From contig CAKSST010000007.1 of assembly GCA_934489895.1 (NCBI GenBank), forward strand, positions 9,681 through 73,680: 64,000 bases of DNA. The letters run 5' to 3'. This stretch comes from an uncultured Eubacteriales bacterium. Lineage in GTDB: Bacteria > Bacillota > Clostridia > Oscillospirales > Acutalibacteraceae. Shown piece by piece: positions 25,710-35,347 of this stretch. Position 1 is the first letter of the stretch; each line of letters opens with the position of its first letter. The notes below the pieces were generated by a model that was not told the DNA's origin, searched no databases, and saw only the letters and a list, made by a program, of their open reading frames with translations. Made by a program: the position numbers and the translations under genes.

Positions 25710-28088
25710 TTATTCTTCAGAAGCCTGTTTCTCCATAAGTTGTGACTTAGATATAAGCACCTTGCGAGGTTTTGAGCCCTCATAAGGACCAACTATTCCG
25801 CGTTGCTCCATCTGGTCAATAATACGCGCCGCTCTTGCATAGCCAAGCTTCAAGCGTCTTTGCAGCAATGATGTTGACGCCTGTCCTGCTTCAACAACCA
25901 CATCAATGGCCTGGTCAAGCATTACATCTGCACCGTCCTCATCATCAGCCTCAAAGCCACCGCCGCCTTTTGCGCCTTTCTTTGCTTCTTCAACCGCCCG
26001 CTTTTCAATTTCATCCATAACAGCCTCATCATAATTATTGTCATGATGGCTCTTAACATATTCAACAACTGCGGTAATTTCTTTACTGCTTACAAAACAG
26101 CCCTGAACACGCGATGCTTTGGATGCACCTAAGGGGCTGTATAGCATATCACCCTTTCCAAGCAGTTTTTCTGCACCGCCCACATCAAGAATGGTACGGC
26201 TGTCAATCTGTGAAGATACAGCAAAAGCCACACGGGTGGGAATGTTGGCTTTTATAAGACCTGTAACAACGTCAACCGACGGACGCTGTGTTGCAATAAT
26301 TAAGTGCATACCTGCGGCACGTGCTTTTTGAGCAATACGGCAAATTGATTCTTCAACCTCTTTTGCCGCAGTCATCATAAGGTCAGCAAGCTCGTCAATT
26401 ATTATAACAATCTGTGACATTTTAGGCATATCATCGCTTAACTCTGCAAGCTCATTATAACCTTTGAGATCTCGCACATTATTATCGGCAAACAGCTTAT
26501 ATCTTCTTTCCATCTCAAGCACTGCCCAGGACAAAGCACCTGATGCTTTGCGCGGGTCAGTAACAACGGGTACAAGCAAATGGGGGATACCGTTGTAAAT
26601 GCCAAGCTCAACAACCTTAGGGTCAATAAGTATAAGCTTAACATCATCAGGACTGGACTTATAAAGTATGCTGATAATTATTGAGTTTATGCAAACAGAC
26701 TTACCTGAGTTTGTTGCGCCCGCAATAAGCCCGTGCGGCATATCTGCTATATCACAAACTACCGCATTACCGCCTATATCTCTGCCAAGTGCTGCTGTCA
26801 GCTTGCTTTTTGAGTTAACAAATGCGGGTGACTCAATAATCTCTCTTACAGTAACAAGTGCCGACTTTTTGTTGGGCACCTCAATGCCTACCGCCGCTTT
26901 ATTGGGAATGGGCGCTTCAATACGCACACCCGCGGTAGCAAGATTAAGGGTAATATCGTCAACAAGATTCGTAATACGGTTAATTTTTACACCAGCACTG
27001 GGCTGAAGCTCATAACGTGTAACCACCGGACCGCGTGAAATATCAACAATACGTGTTTCAACACCAAAGCTTTTAAGTGTATCAACAAGCAGCTGTGCAG
27101 TCGCGTTCAGATCAGCCGCCAAAACCTGTCCCATCGCATTATCATTATCCTTAAGCAATGTTACAGGGGGATAACGGTATGCATCATCCTTATTTATATC
27201 AATACCGCTGGAGGAGGAAGAAATATCCTCAAACTCTTTAGGTATTTTTGCATCTTTTTGTTCTTCTTTAACTTCTTTTTTTTCAACTTCTGCGCCAATT
27301 TCAGCGGAGGTATCGTTGTATGTTTCAATAACCTTTTTGCCCTTTTCACGAACGTTTTCGACCACCTCCTGTGCTTGCGGCTCAGGCGACGGCTCAGGTA
27401 CGTCAAAGGCATTGCGTTCTTTAGGCTTTTGCTCCGCCTTTGCTATCTCTTTTTCCTCAGCGTGTCTGTTATAAGCCTCCTCAGCGTGTTTTTCAAGCTC
27501 CTGCACAGGCTTTGCCACAGTCTTAAAGAAACCTATAAGGGTTGTTCCCGTAATAAGCATAAAGAAGACAAACAGCAAAAGTAATACGGTTATAATTGCA
27601 CCTGTTTTACCAAAAATACTGAACAAAGAATGTCCTATAAGCGAGCCTATAAAGCCGCCGTTTACGGTACCGGCAAAAGCGGCAGTAAAAGCGGCTGAAA
27701 GATGCTCGAAGAACTTAACTTGCGTATCGGCTACAGTTGAAAAAATATCAACCGCGGCGCAAATAAGTGCCAAAAATACAGATGCCTCTATTATTTTGTT
27801 GCGTATCGAGCCCGAAAGCTTGTTAAGCGCAAACATTATTGCAACCCAGCCAAGCAAAAACGGCAATATGTAGGTGCAGAAGCCAAAAATGCCAAAAAGC
27901 ACATTGTGCATCCACAGCCATACCTTCTGTCCTTTAATAAAAACTATGCAAAGCAAAAACACCGAAATTGCAAACAGCATAACCGATGTAATCTGTCTTT
28001 TGCTTTCAGTCATTTCCTTTTTTTGTTTTGTAATTGCCGTTGCTGTTGAGCTGCTGCTTTTACGCGGTCTTCCCCTTTTAGCTGCCAT
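25710..28088 (-). CDS. ftsK: DNA translocase FtsK/SpoIIIE
   Basis: Septal ATP-driven DNA pump of 792 residues that clears chromosome from the division septum and, in spore formers, moves it into the forespore. Four N-terminal membrane spans occupy about residues 30-190, followed by an acidic linker, the RecA-like motor with Walker A GATNSGKSVC (near 470) and Walker B VIIIDELADLMM (near 565), and the C-terminal winged-helix gamma domain (QASTSLLQRRLKLGYARAAR, near 725) that reads polarity sequences. It follows tepA, the same neighbour as in Bacillus, and precedes the MBL hydrolase. Confidence 0.95.
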   Translation of the reverse strand: MAAKRGRPRKSSSSTATAITKQKKEMTESKRQITSVMLFAISVFLLCIVFIKGQKVWLWMHNVLFGIFGFCTYILPFLLGWVAIMFALNKLSGSIRNKIIEASVFLALICAAVDIFSTVADTQVKFFEHLSAAFTAAFAGTVNGGFIGSLIGHSLFSIFGKTGAIITVLLLLFVFFMLITGTTLIGFFKTVAKPVQELEKHAEEAYNRHAEEKEIAKAEQKPKERNAFDVPEPSPEPQAQEVVENVREKGKKVIETYNDTSAEIGAEVEKKEVKEEQKDAKIPKEFEDISSSSSGIDINKDDAYRYPPVTLLKDNDNAMGQVLAADLNATAQLLVDTLKSFGVETRIVDISRGPVVTRYELQPSAGVKINRITNLVDDITLNLATAGVRIEAPIPNKAAVGIEVPNKKSALVTVREIIESPAFVNSKSKLTAALGRDIGGNAVVCDIADMPHGLIAGATNSGKSVCINSIIISILYKSSPDDVKLILIDPKVVELGIYNGIPHLLVPVVTDPRKASGALSWAVLEMERRYKLFADNNVRDLKGYNELAELSDDMPKMSQIVIIIDELADLMMTAAKEVEESICRIAQKARAAGMHLIIATQRPSVDVVTGLIKANIPTRVAFAVSSQIDSRTILDVGGAEKLLGKGDMLYSPLGASKASRVQGCFVSSKEITAVVEYVKSHHDNNYDEAVMDEIEKRAVEEAKKGAKGGGGFEADDEDGADVMLDQAIDVVVEAGQASTSLLQRRLKLGYARAARIIDQMEQRGIVGPYEGSKPRKVLISKSQLMEKQASEE

Positions 28089-28107
28089 TACGCTAGTTAC
28101 ACTCCCA

Positions 28108-28785
28108 CTAATTTTGTTGCTCTATCATTTCATATAAACACGCAATTGCGTCTTTTAATTCACCCAAATTATCAATCAGCCCCGTATCAACAGCGCTTGT
28201 ACCGTCAATTATAGTGCCTACATCTGCCACAAGCTGTCCAACATTCATCATCAGCCTTGTAAATTCTTCGGCAGAAATTTTTGAATTTTTGGTTACAAAG
28301 CTTGTAATACGCTGCTGCATACGCTCAAGATAATTAAGCGCCTGCGGCACACCCATAACCACACCGTTAACGCGTACAGGGTGTATTGTCATAGTTGCCG
28401 ACGGTACTATAAAAGACCTTTTTGCCGCCACCGCAAGCGGCACGCCTATAGAATGTCCGCCGCCCAGCACAATTGAAACAGTAGGCTTTTTCATACCTGC
28501 AATCAGCTCTGCAATGGCAAGGCCTGCCTCAACATCACCGCCCACCGTATTAAGAAGCACCAAAAGCCCGTCAATATTGGGGTCTTCTTCAATGCCTACA
28601 AGCTGGGGAATAACATGCTCATACTTGGTAGTTTTACTTTGGGGCGGCAATACTGTATGTCCCTCAATTTCACCAATTATGGTAAGGCAGTATATTTTAT
28701 GCTTACCGTTTGTAACGCCTTGATTGCCAAGCTCCTTTATTTGCTCAAGCTGTTCGTTATCAAAAGTTTGATTATTGTCTTCCAT
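28108..28785 (-). CDS. tepA: ClpP-like serine protease TepA (YmfB)
   Basis: ClpP/crotonase-fold protein of 225 residues of the translocation-enhancing TepA type. The nucleophile Ser is in [13 protein letters not shown] (near 110), the His in [10 protein letters not shown] (near 136) and the Asp probably in the following [14 protein letters not shown] region, all ClpP-like. ATG 28785 is used because AAAGGTG lies 6 nt upstream; GTG 28794 would absorb that site. Conserved synteny with ftsK/spoIIIE 19 nt downstream supports the identity. Its role in secretion in Bacillus is debated. Confidence 0.85.
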   Translation of the reverse strand: MEDNNQTFDNEQLEQIKELGNQGVTNGKHKIYCLTIIGEIEGHTVLPPQSKTTKYEHVIPQLVGIEEDPNIDGLLVLLNTVGGDVEAGLAIAELIAGMKKPTVSIVLGGGHSIGVPLAVAAKRSFIVPSATMTIHPVRVNGVVMGVPQALNYLERMQQRITSFVTKNSKISAEEFTRLMMNVGQLVADVGTIIDGTSAVDTGLIDNLGELKDAIACLYEMIEQQN

Positions 28786-28877
28786 TATTAACACCTTTCG
28801 TTTCTTTTAGTATTTGAAACAAAGGTGTTATACATACATAAATTTATTATACTATCAATATATAGAAAGTTCAAGTT

Positions 28878-30779
28878 TTAAGAATTATTTGTAACCAAAG
28901 CCACTTGATCAGAAAGCTCAGCCCATTTTTCATATAACGCGTCAATTTGCTGTCGGTTCTCTTCAAGGCTTGCAGAAAGGCGGATTATTTCCTCATAATC
29001 CGCAGCCGCCGCTTCCATATCCTTTTGAATCTGCTCTGACAGGCTTTCAGCCCGCTCAATCAACTCTTCGGTATGTGTAAGCTCACTTTTCAGCTTGCGC
29101 AAATTAGCCGCCTTTTGTTTTGCCTCGTGGTAGCTTTTGCCGCCCTGCCCCATTATCTTTTTAGGTTTTTGCTCTGTGGCTGCAGTTCTTTGCGCACGTG
29201 CGGTAATGTAGGCGTCATATCCGCCCTCGTATATAGCAATGCCGTCAGTCTTTAATTCTGCCACGCGTGAGGCAATTTTATTTATAAAATAACGGTCGTG
29301 CGATACAGCAAGTACAGTACCCTCATACTCGGACAGCACCCGCTCAAGTGCATTGCGTGAATTTATATCAAGATGATTTGTAGGTTCGTCCAAAAACAGC
29401 AAATTAGCACCCGAGCATAAAAGCCTGCACAGCATAAGGCGCGCTTTTTCGCCGCCGCTTAAATCACCTATAACCTTAAAAACATCGTCACCGACAAACA
29501 AAAATGCTGCAAGGCAGTTTCTTATATCCGTAAGCTCCATGCGCGGATAAGCATTCTGCATACACTCAAGCACAGTCTCGCTGTCGTTAAGTGTGGTGCC
29601 CAGCTGGTCAAAATACCCCACCTTAACACCTGCGCCAAAGGTAATTCTGCCGCGGCGGTCAAGCAGTTGCTTCAGCAGGGTGGTTTTGCCCACGCCGTTA
29701 TCGCCTAAAATAAAAACCTTTTCTGCCTTTTCAAGCTTCATACTTACATTCTCATAAAGAGTTTTATCCTTAAAATTTGCAGTAAGTTTATCGGCGCTCA
29801 GCACATCGTTGCCCGAAAAAGCAATGGGCTTTACACAAAAACGTGCCTGCTTTTGCACAGCATCGGGTATTTCAAGGTCTTTAAGCAAGCGGTCAATCTG
29901 CTTTTGCTTGCTTTCTGCCATTCGGATATTACGCTCACGGTTAAACTGATGCTGCTGCTTTATTATACCCTCAATACGCTCAGCCTCTTTCATAGTATTT
30001 TCGTGCCTGCGGCCAACCGTCTTCCTCCGCAGCTCCTTTTGCTCGGCAAAGCGTGTATAATTGCCCGCAAAGCAATGCACCTTGCGGTTTTCAATTTCTA
30101 TTGTTTTGTTTGTAACCTTATCTAAAAAATAACGGTCGTGTGATATTATTATTGCCGCACCGTTAAAGTCTTTTATATACTCTTCAAGCCATTCAATGCC
30201 GGCAATATCCAGATGGTTTGTGGGCTCGTCAAGCAATAACAAATCAGACTGCGCAAGCAACAACTTTGCAAACCCTATTTTTGCACGCTGTCCGCCGCTT
30301 TGGGTGGTAACACAAAGCTTTTGGTCAGCATCGCTAAAACCTAAACCCGATAAAGTAGACGCCGTACGGCTTTTATAAGTGAGTCCGCCCTTAGCAATAA
30401 ACGCTTCCCTTAGTTGCTGTTGCTTTTCAATAAGCTGTGCGTTTGTTTGGGTTTCAAGCTTCTTGTTAATGCAGTCAAGCTCACGCTCGGTCTGCATCAA
30501 ATCGTCAAAAACCGAAAGAGTTTCTTCGTAAACCGTTTTTTGTGAATCGCGGCAGGCAAACTGGCTTAAAATACCCACCCTGGTTCCAAAGGGCAGATTT
30601 ATATTTCCGCCTTCAACCGCAAGATTGCCGGTTATAAGATTAAAAAGGGTTGTCTTGCCCGTACCGTTAGCGCCTATTAAACCTGCTTTTTCATTCTTTT
30701 CAATTGAAAAAGATGCCTTTTCGAACAGCACGCGTCCGCCGAAGCCCATAGTAAGCTCACTGACGCTTAATACTGACAT
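28878..30779 (-). CDS. ABC-F family ATPase
   Basis: Duplicated ABC ATPase without membrane domain, 633 residues, of the ABC-F group that acts on ribosomes (translation factors and target-protection proteins). First half: GANGTGKTT (near 36) and LLLLDEPTNHLDIAG (near 195); second half: GDNGVGKTT (near 355), LSGGEKARLML (near 445) and LFLDEPTNHLDINS (near 465). The linker between them is long and charged, and the C-terminus (about 545-620) is a predicted coiled coil as in Uup/YdiF types. AGGAGGGG precedes ATG 30779. Whether it gives antibiotic protection cannot be told from sequence. Confidence 0.92.
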   Translation of the reverse strand: MSVLSVSELTMGFGGRVLFEKASFSIEKNEKAGLIGANGTGKTTLFNLITGNLAVEGGNINLPFGTRVGILSQFACRDSQKTVYEETLSVFDDLMQTERELDCINKKLETQTNAQLIEKQQQLREAFIAKGGLTYKSRTASTLSGLGFSDADQKLCVTTQSGGQRAKIGFAKLLLAQSDLLLLDEPTNHLDIAGIEWLEEYIKDFNGAAIIISHDRYFLDKVTNKTIEIENRKVHCFAGNYTRFAEQKELRRKTVGRRHENTMKEAERIEGIIKQQHQFNRERNIRMAESKQKQIDRLLKDLEIPDAVQKQARFCVKPIAFSGNDVLSADKLTANFKDKTLYENVSMKLEKAEKVFILGDNGVGKTTLLKQLLDRRGRITFGAGVKVGYFDQLGTTLNDSETVLECMQNAYPRMELTDIRNCLAAFLFVGDDVFKVIGDLSGGEKARLMLCRLLCSGANLLFLDEPTNHLDINSRNALERVLSEYEGTVLAVSHDRYFINKIASRVAELKTDGIAIYEGGYDAYITARAQRTAATEQKPKKIMGQGGKSYHEAKQKAANLRKLKSELTHTEELIERAESLSEQIQKDMEAAAADYEEIIRLSASLEENRQQIDALYEKWAELSDQVALVTNNS

Positions 30780-30836
30780 TTTAACCCCTCCTCTTTAACT
30801 TAATAATATTATCATAAATAATATAGCGTTTTCAAC

Positions 30837-30864
30837 TTGTTTTTTGCTGATATTCTGTTATAAT
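30837..30864 (+). promoter_or_regulatory. Predicted promoter of metG-tatD
   Basis: TTGTTT (30837-30842), 16-nt spacer, consensus TATAAT (30859-30864). A leader hairpin ATGCCGAA ... TTCGGCAT follows at 30929-30948, just before the metG ribosome binding site; there is no T-box sequence. Confidence 0.6.
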
Positions 30865-30967
30865 GGTTAGGGTAATAAATTTTAAAAGAAAATTTATCTA
30901 TATCAATTAAAGTGATTGTAAATATTAATGCCGAAAACCGTTCGGCATTGGTTTTGGAGTGTGTTAT

Positions 30968-32884
30968 ATGGATAACAAAAAGTTTTATATCACTACTGCA
31001 ATAGCATACACATCGCGAAAACCGCACATAGGTAACACCTATGACATTGTGCTTGCCGATATGATTGCCCGCTACAAGCGTATGAAGGGTTTTGATGTGC
31101 TGTTTCAGACAGGCTCTGATGAGCACGGTCAGAAAATAGAAGAATGTGCTAAAGACGCAGGAGTAACGCCTAAAGAGTATGTTGACGGTATTTCCGAGCA
31201 GATAAAAGCTGTTTGGGACAGTATGAACGTGACATATGACAAGTTTATACGCACCACCGATGATTATCACGAGGATGCCGTTAAAGCAATATTTAAAAAG
31301 CTTTATGAGCAGGGCGATATCTACAAAGGCAAATACAAAGGCAAATACTGTGTTCCTTGTGAGTCATTTTTTACCCAATCACAGCTTGTTGACGGCAAAT
31401 GCCCCGACTGCGGACGTGAGGTAAAAGATGCCAGTGAAGAGGCTTATTTTTTAAAACTATCAAAGTACCAGGATCAGTTGCTTGAATACTATAACAACAC
31501 TCCTGATTTGTTTATGCCGGCTTCCCGCAAGGCTGAAATGGTAAACAACTTTATAAGACCCGGTCTTGCAGATTTGTGCGTTTCCCGCTCCTCTTTCAAG
31601 TGGGGTATTCCGGTTGATTTTGATGACAAGCACGTAATTTATGTTTGGATTGACGCTCTTTCAAACTATATTACAGGTCTTGGATACCATCCAGACGGAA
31701 GCGGTGAAAAATACAGCAAATACTGGCCTGCAGACCTTCACGTTATAGGCAAGGATATTGTGCGTTTCCACACAATTTATTGGCCGATTATACTGCTTGC
31801 TTTAGGTGAACCCTTACCAAAGCAAGTGCTTGCACACCCCTGGCTTTTGTTTGCTGAGGATAAAATGAGCAAATCCAAAGGCAACGTTATTTACGCTGAT
31901 GAGCTTGCAAACCGCTTCGGCACAGATGCTGTACGTTATTATTTGCTTTGTGAGATGCCCTTTGCGCAGGACGGCAGCATCACCTATGAAAGTTTTATAA
32001 ACCGTTTTAACTCTGACCTTGCAAACACTTTAGGCAACCTCGTAAACCGCAGCATTGCAATGGCAAACAAGTATTTTGACGGCAAGGTTAAAAGGGGTGA
32101 GAACGATGCTCTCGGCAGCGAGCTTGTTGCCGCCGCAGGCGATACCGTTCAAAAGTATTTTGAGCTTATGGATAAATACCACAACGCTGACGCTGTTGAT
32201 ACAGTAATGGCTTTTGCAAAGCGATGCAATAAGTATATTGACGAAACTGCGCCCTGGACACTGGCTAAGGATGAGGTCAACCGCGCACAGCTTGAAGCAG
32301 TGCTTTATAATCTGCTTGAAGGCATACGCGTGCTCTCGGTAATGCTGTCCCCCATTATTCCTGAATCTGCCCAAAAAATTCAAGCTCAGCTTCGCATCGA
32401 TAACTCAAGCTTTGATTTCGGCACTGTTGATACTTATTCGGTAGGTACTGCCGAGCCCTTGTTTGCCCGTATTGACCTTGAAAAAACTTTGGCAGAGCTT
32501 GCAGCCGAGCAGGAAGAAAAAACAAAAACCAACCCCGTTGCAGAAGAAATGGTAGGCATTTCCCAAATAGGCATTGACGATTTTGTTAAAACCGACCTGC
32601 GCGCCGCAAAAATCACCGCTTGTGAAGGTGTTAAAGGCGCTAAAAAGCTGTTAAAATTAACACTTGACGACGGCACAGGCAATCCCCGCACAGTAGCATC
32701 GGGTATTGCAAAGTACTACACACCTGAACAGCTCATAGGCAAAACTGTTGTTTTGGTAGCGAACCTTAAACCCGCCAAGCTTTGCGGCGTTGAAAGCTGC
32801 GGTATGATTTTAGCCGCTACCGACGGTGACGATGTTAAGGTTATATTCGTTGACGGCGTAACCCCCGGCAGCAAAATAAGCTAA
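30968..32884 (+). CDS. metG: Methionine--tRNA ligase
   Basis: Class I aminoacyl-tRNA synthetase of 638 residues. It has the HIGH-type KPHIGNTYD (near 20), zinc knuckle CVPCESFF ... CPDCGREV (near 125-150), the adenylate motif DKMSKSKGN (near 298) and a C-terminal EMAP/Arc1p-like tRNA-binding domain (IGIDDFVKTDLRAAKI, near 535), i.e. the long dimeric type. ATG 30968 has GGAGTG 6 nt upstream; the in-frame GTG 30959 is less likely. Its stop overlaps the tatD start by one base. Confidence 0.96.
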   Translation: MDNKKFYITTAIAYTSRKPHIGNTYDIVLADMIARYKRMKGFDVLFQTGSDEHGQKIEECAKDAGVTPKEYVDGISEQIKAVWDSMNVTYDKFIRTTDDYHEDAVKAIFKKLYEQGDIYKGKYKGKYCVPCESFFTQSQLVDGKCPDCGREVKDASEEAYFLKLSKYQDQLLEYYNNTPDLFMPASRKAEMVNNFIRPGLADLCVSRSSFKWGIPVDFDDKHVIYVWIDALSNYITGLGYHPDGSGEKYSKYWPADLHVIGKDIVRFHTIYWPIILLALGEPLPKQVLAHPWLLFAEDKMSKSKGNVIYADELANRFGTDAVRYYLLCEMPFAQDGSITYESFINRFNSDLANTLGNLVNRSIAMANKYFDGKVKRGENDALGSELVAAAGDTVQKYFELMDKYHNADAVDTVMAFAKRCNKYIDETAPWTLAKDEVNRAQLEAVLYNLLEGIRVLSVMLSPIIPESAQKIQAQLRIDNSSFDFGTVDTYSVGTAEPLFARIDLEKTLAELAAEQEEKTKTNPVAEEMVGISQIGIDDFVKTDLRAAKITACEGVKGAKKLLKLTLDDGTGNPRTVASGIAKYYTPEQLIGKTVVLVANLKPAKLCGVESCGMILAATDGDDVKVIFVDGVTPGSKIS

Positions 32885-33672
32885 TGCTGACAGCAATTGA
32901 AAATTTAACACCGCAGGGTGAAATATTTGATACACACGCCCATTATAACGATATAGCCTTTGCGCAGGACAGCGCAACTTTATTCGATCAGTTAAAGCTG
33001 TTTAATGTAATCGGCGGTATAACCTGCGGTTGCGATATTAAAAGCACCCGCGATAGTATTACACTCGTAAAGCGGACAAAAAACTGGTATGCTGCCGCAG
33101 GCTTTCATCCCGAAAATTTACCGCAAAGCCTTGAGAATATTGATGGAATTATACCATTTTTATCAGAAGAAAAGGTTGTTGCCGTAGGTGAAATAGGTCT
33201 TGATTATTATTGGAATTTATTTCCGAAAGAGCATCAAATAAACTGTTTTGTACGTCAGATTGAAATTGCAAAAGAGCATAATCTGCCCGCAATAGTCCAC
33301 GACCGCGAATCCCACGGCGATGTGCTGAGCATTTTAAAAGAGCACAAACCGCGCGGCGTTGTACACTGCTTTTCAGGCAGTGCCCAGACCGCTTCCGAAA
33401 TAATAAAGCTTGGTATGTACATCGGCATCGGCGGTGTTGTAACTTTTAAAAACGCCCGCAAAACCACAGAGGTTGTTGAAGCAATTCCGCTTGAACGTAT
33501 TTTGCTTGAAACCGATGCGCCATATTTGGCGCCCGAACCCTACCGCGGGAAACAAAATCATTCAGGAATGATTATTTTTGTTGCGCAAAAAATTGCGCAG
33601 ATAAAAGGAACGGATACTGCTGCCGTTTTAAAAATTTGCAATCAGAATGCTTTTGATTTGTTTGATTTTTGA
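32884..33672 (+). CDS. tatD: TatD family metal-dependent hydrolase
   Basis: Amidohydrolase-like TIM-barrel nuclease of 262 residues. The metal ligands are visible as DTHAHYND (near 17), EIGLDYYW (near 98), the His in VHDRESHGD (near 137), VHCFSGS (near 161) and LETDAPYLAPE (near 212). TatD proteins are 3'-5' DNases involved in DNA repair or turnover. The TAATG overlap with metG is the usual bacterial pairing metG-tatD. No ribosome binding site is evident other than through coupling. Confidence 0.94.
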   Translation: MLTAIENLTPQGEIFDTHAHYNDIAFAQDSATLFDQLKLFNVIGGITCGCDIKSTRDSITLVKRTKNWYAAAGFHPENLPQSLENIDGIIPFLSEEKVVAVGEIGLDYYWNLFPKEHQINCFVRQIEIAKEHNLPAIVHDRESHGDVLSILKEHKPRGVVHCFSGSAQTASEIIKLGMYIGIGGVVTFKNARKTTEVVEAIPLERILLETDAPYLAPEPYRGKQNHSGMIIFVAQKIAQIKGTDTAAVLKICNQNAFDLFDF

Positions 33673-33730
33673 AAGAATAATCCCAATATGTTTCGCAAAT
33701 AATATTTGTGAAAGAGGGGTGAATTCTTTT

Positions 33731-33847
33731 ATGAATAACAATAATAACAACGGTAAAAACAAGCAGAACAATAAGCCCACAGATAAAAAGCCCGTTGATA
33801 AAAACAATCAGCCCGAGGCTGACAATAATCCTACTTCACGCCAATAA
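33731..33847 (+). CDS. 38-residue Asn/Lys-rich disordered peptide
   Basis: Short ORF with a good GAGAGGGGTG-like ribosome binding site (GAAAGAGGGG, about 12 nt upstream of ATG 33731). The peptide starts MNNNNNNGKNKQNN and continues with PTDKK, PVDKNNQP and NPTSRQ; it is made almost only of Asn, Lys, Asp, Pro, Gln and Thr, with no hydrophobic core. It is not a recognised family; its small size and composition recall minor spore proteins, but that is only an impression. It sits between tatD and a terminator, 58 nt after the tatD stop. Confidence 0.5.
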   Translation: MNNNNNNGKNKQNNKPTDKKPVDKNNQPEADNNPTSRQ

Positions 33848-33865
33848 TTTAATCTTTTATACTTT

Positions 33866-33910
33866 ATAACCTGTCGAAAACATTTTTATTGCTTTCGGCA
33901 GGTTATTTTT
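33866..33910 (+). terminator. Terminator after metG-tatD unit
   Basis: ATAACCTGTCGAAA ... TTTCGGCAGGTTAT with one G-T pair, followed by T residues. Confidence 0.8.
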
Positions 33911-33914
33911 AGTA

Positions 33915-33943
33915 TTGAAAATAATTATGTTTTGCAGTATTAT
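33915..33943 (+). promoter_or_regulatory. Predicted promoter of trkA-trkH
   Basis: TTGAAA (33915-33920), 17-nt spacer, TATTAT (33938-33943); the trkA start follows at 33977. There is too little leader for a c-di-AMP riboswitch. Confidence 0.6.
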
Positions 33944-33976
33944 ACAATAATAATAATAAATTTTTATGAAAGAAGT

Positions 33977-35341
33977 ATGCTTGTGAACATTATTATTGTA
34001 GGATGCGGTAAAATAGGCAGAGCAATTTTAGCTAATCTGTTGGGTGAAGGACATAATGTTACAGCAGTTGATAAAAAGCAATCGGTTTTAGAAGACGTAA
34101 CAAATATGTTTGACGTTATGACTCTTTGCGGCAACGGCGCCGACAGCGATGTTTTAGGCGAAGCAAACGCCGCAAAATGCGACCTTTTCATTGCCTGTAC
34201 CGATTCTGACGAGAACAATATGCTCTCCTGTTTCCTTGCGCAGAAAATGGGCGCAAAAAACAGCATATCAAGAATCCGCAACCCCGAATACAACGATAAA
34301 AGTCTTTCATTTATAAAAAACAAGCTGGGTATTTCTGTTACTATTAATCCCGAACTTCTTGTGGCAAAAGAGGTGCTTAATCTTTTAAAGCTTCCCTCTG
34401 CCGTAAAAATCGAAACCTTTTCAAGAAACTTTGAGCTTGTTGAGATAAAGCTTTCACAAAATTCTGTATTAGACGGTTTAAGTCTTAGAGAACTGCGTGA
34501 TAAATATAAAGCAAAATATCTTATCTGCACCGTACAAAGAGATGATAACATATATATCCCCGACGGTAACTTTGTGCTCAAAAGCGGTGATGTTATAGGT
34601 ATTTGTGCCGTTCCGAGCGAAATCCAGAAATTCTTTAAAATGTTAGGCATACTAAAAAAACAAGCCAAAAGCGTTATGATACTGGGTGGCGGCAGACCGA
34701 CCTATTATCTCACAAAAATGCTTAATGAAATCGGCATTTCGGTAAAAATTGTTGATAAGGACATTGCCATCTGCGAGCAATTAAGCCGCCTTTTGCCCAA
34801 CAATGTTGTTATAAATGGTGACGGCGCACAGCAGGATATTCTTGTTGAAGAGGGTCTTAACGAGGTTGATGCCTTTGTTTCTCTTACCGGTATGGATGAG
34901 GAAAATATTCTTATTTCACTTTTTGCCGCCTTGCAAAAGGTGCCCAGTGTAATTACCAAAATAAACAGTGATGAGTTAACCTCTCTTTCGGAAAAAATCG
35001 GTGTTCAGACAATTGTTTCTCCCGTAACGGCATCCTCAAATAAAGTTGTACAATACGCAAGAGCCCTGCAAAATTCAATGGGCAGCAACAATATAGAAAC
35101 CCTTTACAAATTAATGGATGGCAAAGCCGAAGCGTTGGAGTTTAATGTTTCGTCCGACTCTGCAGTTACAAACATTGCATTAAAAGACCTTAACACTAAA
35201 ACAAACATCCTTATTGCAGGTATCATAAGAGGCCGTAAAATTATTATCCCCTCAGGCGATGACTGTATTTTAAAAGGCGACCGCGTGGTAGTACTTGCAG
35301 CAGGTCAGCGCTTGCATGACCTTACTGATATATTGAGGTGA
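33977..35341 (+). CDS. trkA: Trk system potassium uptake protein TrkA
   Basis: Cytoplasmic NAD-binding gating subunit of the TrkH potassium channel, 454 residues. It has two RCK (TrkA_N) Rossmann units, IIIVGCGKIGRAILANLL (near 5) and SVMILGGGRPTYYLTKML (near 230), each followed by a TrkA_C domain (VEIKLSQNSVLDGLSL near 155; EALEFNVSSDSAVTN near 385). ATG 33977 starts the first Rossmann strand; the longer frame to 33932 covers the promoter region. Weak ribosome binding site GAAAGAAG. trkH follows after 6 nt. Confidence 0.93.
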   Translation: MLVNIIIVGCGKIGRAILANLLGEGHNVTAVDKKQSVLEDVTNMFDVMTLCGNGADSDVLGEANAAKCDLFIACTDSDENNMLSCFLAQKMGAKNSISRIRNPEYNDKSLSFIKNKLGISVTINPELLVAKEVLNLLKLPSAVKIETFSRNFELVEIKLSQNSVLDGLSLRELRDKYKAKYLICTVQRDDNIYIPDGNFVLKSGDVIGICAVPSEIQKFFKMLGILKKQAKSVMILGGGRPTYYLTKMLNEIGISVKIVDKDIAICEQLSRLLPNNVVINGDGAQQDILVEEGLNEVDAFVSLTGMDEENILISLFAALQKVPSVITKINSDELTSLSEKIGVQTIVSPVTASSNKVVQYARALQNSMGSNNIETLYKLMDGKAEALEFNVSSDSAVTNIALKDLNTKTNILIAGIIRGRKIIIPSGDDCILKGDRVVVLAAGQRLHDLTDILR

Positions 35342-35347
35342 CCGCGT

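Noticed and set aside
30880..30967. T-box or other riboswitch before metG
   Set aside because: Leader is only about 100 nt, has one small hairpin and no GGTGG-type T-box or SAM-riboswitch core.
33964..34668. 234-codon minus-strand frame over trkA
   Set aside because: Antisense shadow of trkA; no family resemblance and no upstream signals.
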